Shown here piece by piece: positions 13,913-21,580 of a stretch of 23,194 nucleotides of DNA (the stretch's first letter is position 1; the number at the start of each line of letters is the position of its first letter). The DNA comes from DAMCAP01 sp032059445 (GTDB lineage Bacteria > Bacillota > Clostridia > Oscillospirales > Ruminococcaceae), in the NCBI GenBank assembly GCA_032059445.1, contig DAMCAP010000032.1, positions 1-23,194 on the forward strand. Reading direction: 5' to 3'. The notes under the pieces were generated by a model, which had not been told where the DNA came from, did no database searches, and was given only the letters and a program-made list of their open reading frames with translations. Position numbers and translations under genes: made by a program.

Positions 13913-13943
13913 ATACCCCTCCCACGTGGGAGGGGTATCTTGT
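13913..13943. terminator. Terminator after the betaine transporter operon
   Basis: A 26-nt perfect palindrome (13913-13938, centred on CACGTG) is followed by CTTGTTTT. The gap 13944-14182 shows no ORF or further structure I can support. Confidence 0.85.
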
Positions 13944-14182
13944 TTTCCCGCTAAAATTCTCTTTACAACGGGTAGTCTGATATTCCTTTACCCTATTTCA
14001 GGGGCATATTAAATTACCCAAAGCCCTCCTTGCTCTAGCTGTATTCTATTGCGTTTGTGTGCTGCGTGTTGGTCAATATACCGCCCGCTACCGACCTCTT
14101 CCTCAAAGAAAATTCCTACTGTCTAACAAGCTTAGTTTTATTTAAAAATTCCCCCCGTACTAGAGTAACATTATTTTACCTC

Positions 14183-14211
14183 TTGACATATACATGATAT
14201 ATAAGTATATT
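14183..14211 (+). promoter_or_regulatory. Promoter with candidate ArsR operator for the ferredoxin operon
   Basis: TTGACA (14183-14188), a 17-nt spacer and TATATT (14206-14211) form a near-consensus promoter. TATAC at 14189-14193 and GTATA at 14205-14209 are an inverted repeat lying between and over the two boxes. ArsR-family repressors bind A+T-rich dyads at such positions, and the third gene of this operon encodes one, so autoregulation is likely. Confidence 0.6.
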
Positions 14212-14248
14212 AGTAATTACTTAATTAATGATTGATGGAGGTATCACC

Positions 14249-14446
14249 ATGGCCAAAAAAACAGCGATCGTATCCCCCGAGTGTGTAGCCTGCGGCTGCT
14301 GCGAAAAGGTATGCCCATTTGAGGCGATCAAAGTCTATAAAGGATTATATGCAAAAGTAGACCCCAATCTATGCGTGGGCTGCGGACGCTGTGCCAAAGC
14401 CTGCCCCGCATCTGTAATCAATATCGTACCAAAGGAGGCTGTGTAA
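14249..14446 (+). CDS. 2x[4Fe-4S] ferredoxin
   Basis: A 65-residue protein. ATG at 14249 is preferred because GGAGGT lies 7 nt upstream; an in-frame ATG at 14228 lacks a good ribosome site. Two classic cluster motifs are present: CVACGCCEKVCP in the first half and CVGCGRCAKACP in the second, each CxxCxxCxxxCP. The product is a soluble low-potential electron carrier. It is the first gene of an operon with a membrane 4Fe-4S protein (1-bp gap) and an ArsR regulator. It probably exchanges electrons with that membrane partner rather than serving as the cell's general ferredoxin. Confidence 0.92.
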   Translation: MAKKTAIVSPECVACGCCEKVCPFEAIKVYKGLYAKVDPNLCVGCGRCAKACPASVINIVPKEAV

Positions 14447-14447
14447 G

Positions 14448-15056
14448 ATGAAAAAACAAAAACACTGGAGCGACTACCTATGGGTCGCCTCTGTACTTTA
14501 CCTACTGCTTGGCATGGTCCATATCCTGTTTGCTTACTTAGGGCTGATCTGCTTCGCCCTACCCCTCGCCATCGCTGCTATAAAGGGCAACAAAGCCTAT
14601 TGCAATACCTATTGCGGCAGAGGGCAGCTTTTTGGTATACTAGGAGAGCGCCTGAAGCTTTCCAGAAATAAGCCCATCCCCCCTTGGATGCACTCAAAGT
14701 GGTTTCGCTACGGCTTTTTAACCTTTTTTATGACTATGTTTGGCTTGATGCTCTTTTCTACCTACAAAGTCTTTGCAGGAGCCAAGAGCCTATCCCAAGC
14801 CCTTACCCTGCTGTGGGTCTTTAATGTGCCCTGGGGTTTTGCTGATGTCAGCGGTGTGCCTGCCGCAGCAGCACAGTTTGCCTATGGATTTTACAGCGTT
14901 ATGCTGACTTCTACGATACTCGGTCTCATCACTATGCTGCTTTATAAGCCTCGCTCCTGGTGCGTCTACTGCCCCATGGGTACTATGACCCAAGGCATCT
15001 GCCGCCTAAAGCACGGCAATGCCCCTGAGGGATGCACCGTAAGCTCTTCAAAATAA
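14448..15056 (+). CDS. Membrane 4Fe-4S binding protein (NapH/YccM-like)
   Basis: A 202-residue protein. AAAGGAGG within the previous gene's end precedes ATG at 14448. About four to five membrane helices are visible (about 10-44, 87-106, 115-130, 140-165). Two cytoplasmic cysteine clusters are CNTYCGRGQLFG after helix 2 and CVYCPMGTMTQGIC near the C-terminus. This spacing resembles polyferredoxin-like membrane proteins of the NapH/NosR/YccM group, though each cluster has fewer cysteines than a full CxxCxxCxxxCP. It likely relays electrons between the ferredoxin and the membrane. The reaction is unknown. Control by the downstream sulfur-sensor-like regulator hints at sulfur or redox metabolism. 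Confidence 0.75.
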   Translation: MKKQKHWSDYLWVASVLYLLLGMVHILFAYLGLICFALPLAIAAIKGNKAYCNTYCGRGQLFGILGERLKLSRNKPIPPWMHSKWFRYGFLTFFMTMFGLMLFSTYKVFAGAKSLSQALTLLWVFNVPWGFADVSGVPAAAAQFAYGFYSVMLTSTILGLITMLLYKPRSWCVYCPMGTMTQGICRLKHGNAPEGCTVSSSK

Positions 15057-15072
15057 TATAGGAGGTATACCT

Positions 15073-15354
15073 ATGGAAGAAAAAGCAAAAGAAATCGCAG
15101 AGCTACTGAAGGTACTTGCCAACAAAAACCGTCTGCTGATTTTGTGCGCGCTGGCCGAAGGCCCCTTAAGTGTGGGCGAGATCCTAAAACATACCGGAGA
15201 TATTTCACAATCTGCCCTCTCCCAGCATCTTACTTTGCTTAGATCATACGGTATACTGGATTGTGAAAAAAAGGGGCAAAATATCCTGTATTTTATTCAC
15301 GATCATAAGGTGGAAAAAATCCTCGAAGTGCTCAAGCAATACTACTGTAACTAA
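15073..15354 (+). CDS. ArsR-family regulator of BigR/SqrR type
   Basis: A 93-residue winged-helix repressor. The ribosome site is TAGGAGG. The fold runs EIAELLKVLANKNRLLILCAL, then LSVGEILKHTGDISQSALSQ HLTLLRSYGILDC, with the recognition helix around SALSQHLTLLR. C25 (LILCALAEG) and C92 (KQYYCN) align with the two cysteines (about 42 and 108) of BigR, SqrR and YgaV, which form a tetrasulfide or disulfide on contact with persulfides. The ArsR metal box ELCVCDL is absent, so it is not a classical arsenic sensor. It is probably an autorepressor acting on the operator at 14189-14209. A third cysteine (DC) precedes the wing. Confidence 0.85.
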   Translation: MEEKAKEIAELLKVLANKNRLLILCALAEGPLSVGEILKHTGDISQSALSQHLTLLRSYGILDCEKKGQNILYFIHDHKVEKILEVLKQYYCN

Positions 15355-15357
15355 ACA

Positions 15358-15385
15358 AAAACCCCATCAATAGCGATGGGGTTTT
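15358..15385 (+). terminator. Terminator of the ferredoxin/ArsR operon
   Basis: AAAACCCCATC (15358-15368) pairs perfectly with GATGGGGTTTT (15375-15385) around AATAGC, immediately after the ArsR stop codon. The T tract is part of the stem's 3' arm. Confidence 0.88.
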
Positions 15386-15409
15386 GTTGCAAGTATAACT
15401 ATAATCTAT

Positions 15410-15438
15410 TTGCAGTTTTTGTATTATGATGGTATAAT
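15410..15438 (+). promoter_or_regulatory. Promoter of the EAL phosphodiesterase gene
   Basis: TTGCAG (15410-15415), a 17-nt spacer and TATAAT (15433-15438), about 85 nt before the start codon. The intervening leader is A+T-rich with no evident structure. Confidence 0.65.
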
Positions 15439-15524
15439 TATTGGGCAAGAAATACAGTTAGTAATTTTTTTATTTGTTTTTGCATGATATGTTTCATTGT
15501 GATATCTTTGATTAGAGGTGGAGA

Positions 15525-17780
15525 ATGAAGAGTAAAAGCACTCGATCAACCAAGCTGTTGATAGTAACTCTGGCAGTGTTTATTTCGCTGATTATATTGC
15601 TGAGTTTTCTTTCGATTCAATTAGCTAAAAGCAATCTATCCAGCGAAAGAAGCAGCTACCTAGAGGAACTAGGCAGCAAAAATAGCGAGCTACTCAATGC
15701 TGAATTGACCTACGATCTGCGGTTGGTACAAGCGACCAGCACTGCCATCGCCCAACAAGATCGCTTGGATATACCGAGTATCTCCGGCACACTCAAAGAG
15801 CTTTCTACAATCAACAACTTTGATGAGGTAGGCATTATCCTCCCCGACAATACCATCTATACCGCCACCCACGACACCAACACCATCAAAACCAACTACC
15901 CCTTTAAAGATCTCCCTACCAACGCCTTTATATCTGATATGTTTTGGGATACCGAGTACGGAGAAGCCATTTTAATCAGCTACCCAATTATCCAAAACAG
16001 CGTTACCACAGGAGTATTATTTGCAATTAAGACAGCAACTGATCTGACAACAGATCTTCATATAGAAGACTCCGGTAGCAAAGCAAACTGTTACGTAATT
16101 AAGAAAAACGGTGCTCCAATTCTTCGCTCCGACACTACTGGTAATCTCGGGAACTTTGATAACCTCTTTCATGCAATTACAAAATTAGAAAAAGACCCCC
16201 AAGCAAGCCAAATATTGCAGAGCAATCTATCAAAGGATCAAAACGGTAGCCTAATTATCAACAAAAAAGTCAAGCCCAAATACCTAAGCTACAATAAAGT
16301 GGGGATCAACGACTGGTATATCGTCACCATCATCCCCGAAGAAATCCTTTCTTCCAACCCGTTGATCCAACGGCTTACTTATTCACTTCTCCTGATCATC
16401 GGTATATCGTTGATCTTTAGCTACATCATCGTCGCCACCTCAATCAGCTATAACAAGCAGCTAGAGCTGATTGCCTATACCGACGACGTGACCGGCTATG
16501 GTAATTTTAATAACTTTAAGCAGTGCTGTAACAAGCTCATAAAAAATAACCCTTATCTCAATTATGCTGTAGTAGCATTTGATATTAATCAGTTTAAGGT
16601 AATCAATGATATTTACGGGCACGACATCGGCAACACGGTGCTTAAGCACATCGCCAAGGTCCTCTCTACCCTAGTTTCAGAAAAAGAATGTTTCGGTCGT
16701 ATCGGTGCTGATAACTTCAGCCTGCTTCTTACCTATAACGAAGACACCGATGTGATCTACCGCCTACAGGCTATCAGCACCCAGGTCTCAGGCTTTATCG
16801 ACGGTTACATCATTGGGCTCTCTTATGGCATCTGCCGTATCACCGAGCCCAACCCCGAAGTGAGCGTGCTATGCGACCGAGCATCGATTGCCAAATCCTC
16901 CATCAAAAATTCTATTGGCGTCAACTATGCTTTCTTTAATAAAAGCCGTAGAAACGAATTGATCCGAGAAAAGGAAATCGAAAACCTCATGGAAAGCGCC
17001 CTTGCCAACAGAGAGTTTATCTGCTACCTGCAACCTCAGTTCCGACTAGATAACGATGAAATCTTTGGAGCAGAAGCACTCGTCCGCTGGAATAAGCCTG
17101 GGAAAGGTATTATCAGTCCCGGTGAGTTCATCCCTGTATTTGAGAAAAATGGCTTCATCAAAAAGTTAGATTACTATATGTTTGAGCAGGTTTGCATCCT
17201 GCTTAATAAATGGAAGCGCACCAACCCCAGCTTCTTTCCTTTGATTATCTCGGTCAACCTCTCTCGACTGCACCTAAGCACCCCCACCCTCTGCCAAGAT
17301 CTTTTGGCTATAACCAAAAAGTATATGGTTGAGCCTTCCAATATCGAAATCGAGCTTACTGAGTCTGCGGTTTATGAAGATGCCGCCCGTATGATCCAAG
17401 CGATGCGCAGTCTTAAATCTCACGGCTTCATCCTAGCCATCGACGATTTTGGCAGCGGCTACTCTTCACTTAACACCCTTAAAGATATCCCCGCAGATGT
17501 GCTTAAGCTTGACAAGGGCTTCTTAGAGCAATCGGTCAACAACAAGCGTGGTAGCCATATCATCACCAGTCTGATCGACATGGCCAAATCTATGGGGATT
17601 ATGACCATCGCCGAAGGAGTGGAAAACTCCCACCACGTAAGGTTCCTGCGGCAGGCAGGCTGCGATGTGGCACAGGGGTATTACTATTCCAAACCCCTTC
17701 CCCCTGAGATCTTTGAGGAGCAGCTAGCTTCCCTTTCTCTAGGGAAGACAAGCCTCACTACCACTGGCAAGTTATTTTAG
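15525..17780 (+). CDS. Membrane c-di-GMP phosphodiesterase: CACHE-like sensor, degenerate GGDEF, EAL
   Basis: A 751-residue protein. AGAGGTGGAG precedes ATG at 15525. A membrane helix (about 11-33), an extracytoplasmic dCACHE-like sensor (about 35-280) and a second helix (about 285-307) come first. A GGDEF domain follows (about 318-470), whose signature reads GADNF in RIGADNFSLLL, so cyclase activity is unlikely. The EAL domain (about 490-735) is intact: E517-A-L in EALVRW, N in SVNLSR, E in IELTES, the DDFGSGYSS loop, K in LKLDKGF, and E in AEGVE. It should hydrolyse c-di-GMP to pGpG at the membrane. The dead GGDEF perhaps binds GTP as an allosteric input. It is monocistronic and closed by the 17812 terminator. 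Confidence 0.92.
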   Translation: MKSKSTRSTKLLIVTLAVFISLIILLSFLSIQLAKSNLSSERSSYLEELGSKNSELLNAELTYDLRLVQATSTAIAQQDRLDIPSISGTLKELSTINNFDEVGIILPDNTIYTATHDTNTIKTNYPFKDLPTNAFISDMFWDTEYGEAILISYPIIQNSVTTGVLFAIKTATDLTTDLHIEDSGSKANCYVIKKNGAPILRSDTTGNLGNFDNLFHAITKLEKDPQASQILQSNLSKDQNGSLIINKKVKPKYLSYNKVGINDWYIVTIIPEEILSSNPLIQRLTYSLLLIIGISLIFSYIIVATSISYNKQLELIAYTDDVTGYGNFNNFKQCCNKLIKNNPYLNYAVVAFDINQFKVINDIYGHDIGNTVLKHIAKVLSTLVSEKECFGRIGADNFSLLLTYNEDTDVIYRLQAISTQVSGFIDGYIIGLSYGICRITEPNPEVSVLCDRASIAKSSIKNSIGVNYAFFNKSRRNELIREKEIENLMESALANREFICYLQPQFRLDNDEIFGAEALVRWNKPGKGIISPGEFIPVFEKNGFIKKLDYYMFEQVCILLNKWKRTNPSFFPLIISVNLSRLHLSTPTLCQDLLAITKKYMVEPSNIEIELTESAVYEDAARMIQAMRSLKSHGFILAIDDFGSGYSSLNTLKDIPADVLKLDKGFLEQSVNNKRGSHIITSLIDMAKSMGIMTIAEGVENSHHVRFLRQAGCDVAQGYYYSKPLPPEIFEEQLASLSLGKTSLTTTGKLF

Positions 17781-17811
17781 ACTACATACCCATCAGCATT
17801 TTTCCAACAAA

Positions 17812-17854
17812 AAAGGGAACAGCATCTCCTAGCTTTTGAGATACTGTTCCCTTT
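17812..17854. terminator. Bidirectional terminator
   Basis: AAAGGGAACAG (17812-17822) pairs with CTGTTCCCTTT (17844-17854), and ATCTC pairs with GAGAT inside. It lies between the convergent EAL gene and the small membrane protein gene. Confidence 0.85.
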
Positions 17855-17877
17855 ATTCATAGTATAATAAGTCCTGA

Positions 17878-18141
17878 TTACAGCTTTAGGGTCAGTATCT
17901 GCGGCTCTGCCTCTTGCTCTTGGTTGCACTTCAGCAAAAACCGTAGAAACTTGGTCATGCACAGCACATAGCTGCCTGTAAAAATACTCGAAGCTGCAAT
18001 TGCGATATAATCCTTTACTCTTTTGGGCACTGATATACCCAGCAACACACCCATAGCCAGCAGGCAGATCTTCAACACTCCCATATCCAGCACAGTCATC
18101 TGCTTGATATACCTTTGTGCACACTCGATCAATTTCTTCAT
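17878..18141 (-). CDS. Small membrane protein, paralogue of the 7891-8124 product
   Basis: An 87-residue protein. AAGGAGG precedes ATG at 18141. There are two hydrophobic segments (about 21-37 and 45-63) with a basic PKRVKD turn between them. Its line-up with the 7891-8124 product is clear: (C/A)..YI.Q..V, LK(I/L)CL, G(V/I).(L/M)G, PK..K, then a second helix and K.(L/I). It has an extra acidic C-terminal tail (NQEQEAEPQ). Unknown function; the 'phosphate permease' label attached to this family is not supported by anything seen here. Confidence 0.7.
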   Translation of the reverse strand: MKKLIECAQRYIKQMTVLDMGVLKICLLAMGVLLGISVPKRVKDYIAIAASSIFTGSYVLCMTKFLRFLLKCNQEQEAEPQILTLKL

Positions 18142-18227
18142 ATTGCCCTCCTTACCCAGAGGTCGCTCCTCTGATACAGCTAGTATATGAGAGCAAAATT
18201 CCTAAAATGATACCAATTCCAAGCCCC

Positions 18228-18872
18228 TTAGTGTGGGTGCGAGTGGCCTAGCCCGCAGTCTCCTGCTTTACCGGGGTAGAGTAATGCTCTGGCATTGCCC
18301 CACAGCAGCTCGAAGCCTGCATAAAATAAGAAGCACATCGCTACTACCGATGCGATTAAATTTAGACTGCTGATGCCGATAGCAGCACCTATTAAGCCTA
18401 CCAGTACAGCGATGGAGCAATACATGTCCATCTTGGTGTGGTAGCCCTCTGCAATCAAGCTGTGAGAGCCGGTCTGCCGCCCCAATTTGATCTTGTATGC
18501 AGCGAGCAGGTAGTTGATCACAACTCCTACAAAGGCTCCCGCTGCCGCAAAAGGCGCATGGACGACCTCCACTCCCTCACCATGCAGCGCATGCTCTACC
18601 AGCTCGAAGCCCATGATAAATATAAAGATCGCTACAAAAATCGCTAGCAGATGCTCGATTTTGGCCACTGCCCCCTGCAACCACTGCTTACCAAGCCTTG
18701 TGACGAAGAGACCGATCAGTACTACCCCCGATACAAATACATCGGTAACCGAGTGCAGAGCATTTGCCTTTAGCCCAATACTGCCCGACATATCAGCCAG
18801 ATACAACCTTAGAGCAATCAATACCAGATTTGCAGCGATGGTTATTACAAGTGCTTTTTCTTTTTTATCCAT
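18228..18872 (-). CDS. Cation diffusion facilitator lacking the C-terminal domain
   Basis: A 214-residue protein with a GGAAGGAG ribosome site. Six membrane helices fill residues about 7-200. The metal-site motifs of CDF exporters are H40xxxD44 (NALHSVTDV, helix 2) and H145xxxD149 (EGYHTKMDM, helix 5), the HD/HD set typical of zinc-type transporters. A His-bearing loop (HALHGEGVEVVH, about 94-105) and a His-rich tail (GHSHPH) could bind metal. Usual CDFs have about 290-310 residues, with a cytoplasmic ferredoxin-like dimerisation domain after helix 6. Here the protein stops soon after helix 6, so that domain is absent. It should export Zn2+ or a similar divalent cation by H+ antiport. It could also be a naturally short subfamily. 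Confidence 0.85.
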   Translation of the reverse strand: MDKKEKALVITIAANLVLIALRLYLADMSGSIGLKANALHSVTDVFVSGVVLIGLFVTRLGKQWLQGAVAKIEHLLAIFVAIFIFIMGFELVEHALHGEGVEVVHAPFAAAGAFVGVVINYLLAAYKIKLGRQTGSHSLIAEGYHTKMDMYCSIAVLVGLIGAAIGISSLNLIASVVAMCFLFYAGFELLWGNARALLYPGKAGDCGLGHSHPH

Positions 18873-18971
18873 TATACATCTCCTTCCTTTTATTAATTAT
18901 AAATCTTAACGCTACTTTATAACAGCATTATTGCCATAAATTCACATAAAATTCACTTTTCAAGAACTTCA

Positions 18972-19000
18972 TTTACTTTTGTCCTATTTTTTTGTATAGT
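18972..19000 (+). promoter_or_regulatory. Promoter of the transglutaminase-like gene
   Basis: TTTACT (18972-18977), a 17-nt spacer and TATAGT (18995-19000), 52 bp before the start codon in the divergent gap with the cation transporter gene. Confidence 0.55.
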
Positions 19001-19052
19001 AGAGTGGATGCACTAGATAATAATCTACATACCCACACCAAAGGAGGCAGCC

Positions 19053-21560
19053 ATGGGTTTTTCACAGCAGATTACAGAGCAAATCCATCGTGGGTTTCTA
19101 AGCAGAGCCTGCGAAATCCCCTATATACAAGATACCATCTTTCCTCAGCTTTCTCAAGTAGACTCCACCGAACGTACGATTTTAGAGTTTTACTATATGG
19201 GCATGCCGCTGGCTGATATCGCTGGGGTGGATTTTAACACCCTTTTAAGCTATGCTGCCTTTGCTGCTGCTGAGTTTCAAGAGCTTCAAGCAATGCCACA
19301 GGAGATCTTTTTAAACTACGTTGCCCAGTACCGCATCAATACGGAAGATATCACCTTTATCCGCCCGCAGCTACAGCAAGCGATATCTCCCTTGATTGTG
19401 GGGCTCTCCGGAGAAGATGCAATCCTGCGGGTCAATCAGTGGTGCGCCTGCCATATGACCTATCGTCTGACCGATGTGCGGACTGCCTCCCCTGCTACCT
19501 CCTTGCGCTCCGGCTATGGCCGCTGCGGTGAGGAGTCAAGCCTGCTGGTAGAGGCACTGCGCAGTGTGGGCATCCCTGCTCGTCAGGTATACACCCCCAA
19601 GTGGGCACACTGCGACGATAACCATGCTTGGGTTGAGGCTTGGTGCGAGGGGCGCTGGCACTTCCTTGGTGCCTGTGAGCCGGAGCCTGTGCTCGACAAA
19701 GGCTGGTTTAACGCCGCCGCCTCCCGCGCCATGCTGGTACATACCAAGGTATTGGGCAGTATCACTGAGGAAGAGGTTATCTCCCAAGAGGGTAACTTAA
19801 CCCTCTTAAACCAAACCCGCCGCTACGCCCCCTGTAAGGAGATCTGTGTTACCGTAAAGTATAATTCACAGCCTGTGGCAGGTGCCAAAGTCTACCTACA
19901 GCTGGTCAACATGGCAGAGGCCGCTGATATTGCAGTGCTGACCACTGCAGAAGATGGCAGTGCCAAAATTACTCTGGGCTTAGGCAGTCTGCTGATCCGT
20001 GCCCTACACACCGATGGCTGGGCGGAGCTGCTGATTGATACCTCCACTGAGGATCACGCTCTACTCCAACTTCTTCCACACAGCCAGCTGGATCTAGGCA
20101 CCAAGCAGTTGACCATGCATGCCCCCTCTTTGAGCGACCAAAACACGATTACTCTAAGCCCGCAGCAAAAGGAAGCTCTTAAAGCTACCCTCGACCACTG
20201 CGACAGCCAAAGAAATGCCTACACGGCAGGCTTTTATAACAGCAGCTTAGCAGAGCCATTCCCGCCTCATATCAAAGAGCTGCTACGAGAGTCCAAAGGC
20301 AACTTTGATGAATTATATAAGTTTTTACTGGCGCCTGTTACAGCCTCAGAAGAAGCACTGAAATATCGGCTTCTTTCTTCCCTCACTCCAAAGGACTATC
20401 GAGATGCGCCCTGCGATGTCCTGCTTTCACACCTAAAGGCAGCAGCACCTTATCAGAGCAAATACCCCGACGAAGTGTTTGTACCCTATCTGCTCTGCCC
20501 AAGGATCGGTCACGAGCCTTTGACAGCCTATCGAGAAGGACTGCTGGCTTATCTCTGCCCCTGTGAGATGACGGGGTATATCCGTAATCCTCAGGCACTG
20601 TGGCAGCGCACCTTAGAGATGATCAAGCTAGTTTCACATGACGATAATCTAGTCCCCGCTACTCCGCTTAGCGTCGCTTATAGTGGCATTGGCACGGCCC
20701 GATCTGCTGCTGTGTTGATGGTAGCATGGTGCAGGTCTTTGGGCATCCCTGCCCGCCTCGACCCCATTACCGGAGCACCGCAATACTATAGCGACGAAGG
20801 CTTTATCGATCTCGTAACAACAACAGCCCGACCTGATGGGCAGCTTCATTTGCAAAAAGATGGCGCAAACTGGAAGTACCTGGAGAATTGGAGCCTATCT
20901 ACCCTCAAAGACGGTCGATACCATACCCTATCTCTGGCTGACCAGCAATGGAGCGGTGCAGATCTTTCCGTATCACTTTACAGCGGCAGCTACAGACTGA
21001 TCACCACCAATCGCCTGCCCAACGGTAACCAGCATCTTCACTTCCACGACTTTACCTTAGAGGCAGGCAAGCCCCTCTGTATAAAATTGCAACTGCCTAC
21101 TGCCAATATCCGCGATATGCTCAGTGCTATCCCTCTATCAAGCTTCAGTGTAACATCGCTGGAGGGGCAAAGTGCGCATATCGCTGATCTGCTCTCAAAT
21201 AAAGCAGTGGTAATTTGGTTGGATACAGGCAGAGAGCCCAGTGAGCATATCCTCAATGAGCTGATCCTGAGCAGTGAAGAGTTAAATTCTATTGGTTGCC
21301 CCATCTGCCTGCTACTTAGCGACTCCAAGGATGCCACCTATCCACTCCTGCAAGACCTTAAAAAACGCTTGATTCACTGCAATATCCTCACCGCCGATTT
21401 TACCGAAACTGCTCAGCTTGCACGGCGGATGTTTACCGATCCCGATAAGCTCCCCTTAACCATCGTACTGGATCAAGGGCTCACAGGCGTCTATGCCTCG
21501 GCTGGCTACAATGTAGGCGAAGGCGCTTTGATTATAAAAATTCTTCAATCACTAAAATAA
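19053..21560 (+). CDS. Transglutaminase-like protein with degenerate second copy and thioredoxin-fold tail
   Basis: An 835-residue protein without signal peptide, hence probably cytoplasmic. AAAGGAGG precedes ATG at 19053. After a helical N-terminus, a transglutaminase-like domain shows C158 in GRCGEES, H191 in DNHAWVEAW and an acidic GACEPEP segment near 207, the cysteine-protease-like triad region. A beta domain follows (about 265-335; VTVKYNSQPVAGAKVYLQL, DGSAKITL), of carboxypeptidase-regulatory type. A second transglutaminase-like stretch (about 535-600; SGIGTARSAAVLMVAWCRSLGIPARLDP) lacks the nucleophilic Cys in GTARSAA. The C-terminal part (about 690-835) looks like a TlpA/thioredoxin fold (AVVIWLDTG, LPLTIVLDQ) without a CxxC. 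It is likely a peptidase or cross-linking enzyme acting on peptides. Substrate unknown. CutC follows 20 bp on. Confidence 0.8.
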   Translation: MGFSQQITEQIHRGFLSRACEIPYIQDTIFPQLSQVDSTERTILEFYYMGMPLADIAGVDFNTLLSYAAFAAAEFQELQAMPQEIFLNYVAQYRINTEDITFIRPQLQQAISPLIVGLSGEDAILRVNQWCACHMTYRLTDVRTASPATSLRSGYGRCGEESSLLVEALRSVGIPARQVYTPKWAHCDDNHAWVEAWCEGRWHFLGACEPEPVLDKGWFNAAASRAMLVHTKVLGSITEEEVISQEGNLTLLNQTRRYAPCKEICVTVKYNSQPVAGAKVYLQLVNMAEAADIAVLTTAEDGSAKITLGLGSLLIRALHTDGWAELLIDTSTEDHALLQLLPHSQLDLGTKQLTMHAPSLSDQNTITLSPQQKEALKATLDHCDSQRNAYTAGFYNSSLAEPFPPHIKELLRESKGNFDELYKFLLAPVTASEEALKYRLLSSLTPKDYRDAPCDVLLSHLKAAAPYQSKYPDEVFVPYLLCPRIGHEPLTAYREGLLAYLCPCEMTGYIRNPQALWQRTLEMIKLVSHDDNLVPATPLSVAYSGIGTARSAAVLMVAWCRSLGIPARLDPITGAPQYYSDEGFIDLVTTTARPDGQLHLQKDGANWKYLENWSLSTLKDGRYHTLSLADQQWSGADLSVSLYSGSYRLITTNRLPNGNQHLHFHDFTLEAGKPLCIKLQLPTANIRDMLSAIPLSSFSVTSLEGQSAHIADLLSNKAVVIWLDTGREPSEHILNELILSSEELNSIGCPICLLLSDSKDATYPLLQDLKKRLIHCNILTADFTETAQLARRMFTDPDKLPLTIVLDQGLTGVYASAGYNVGEGALIIKILQSLK

Positions 21561-21580
21561 CAGTAAAGGAAGATTTATCT

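Noticed and set aside
17777..18124. 115-aa minus-strand ORF overlapping 17878-18141
   Set aside because: It is a different frame over the paralogous small membrane protein and runs through the terminator; composition is not protein-like.
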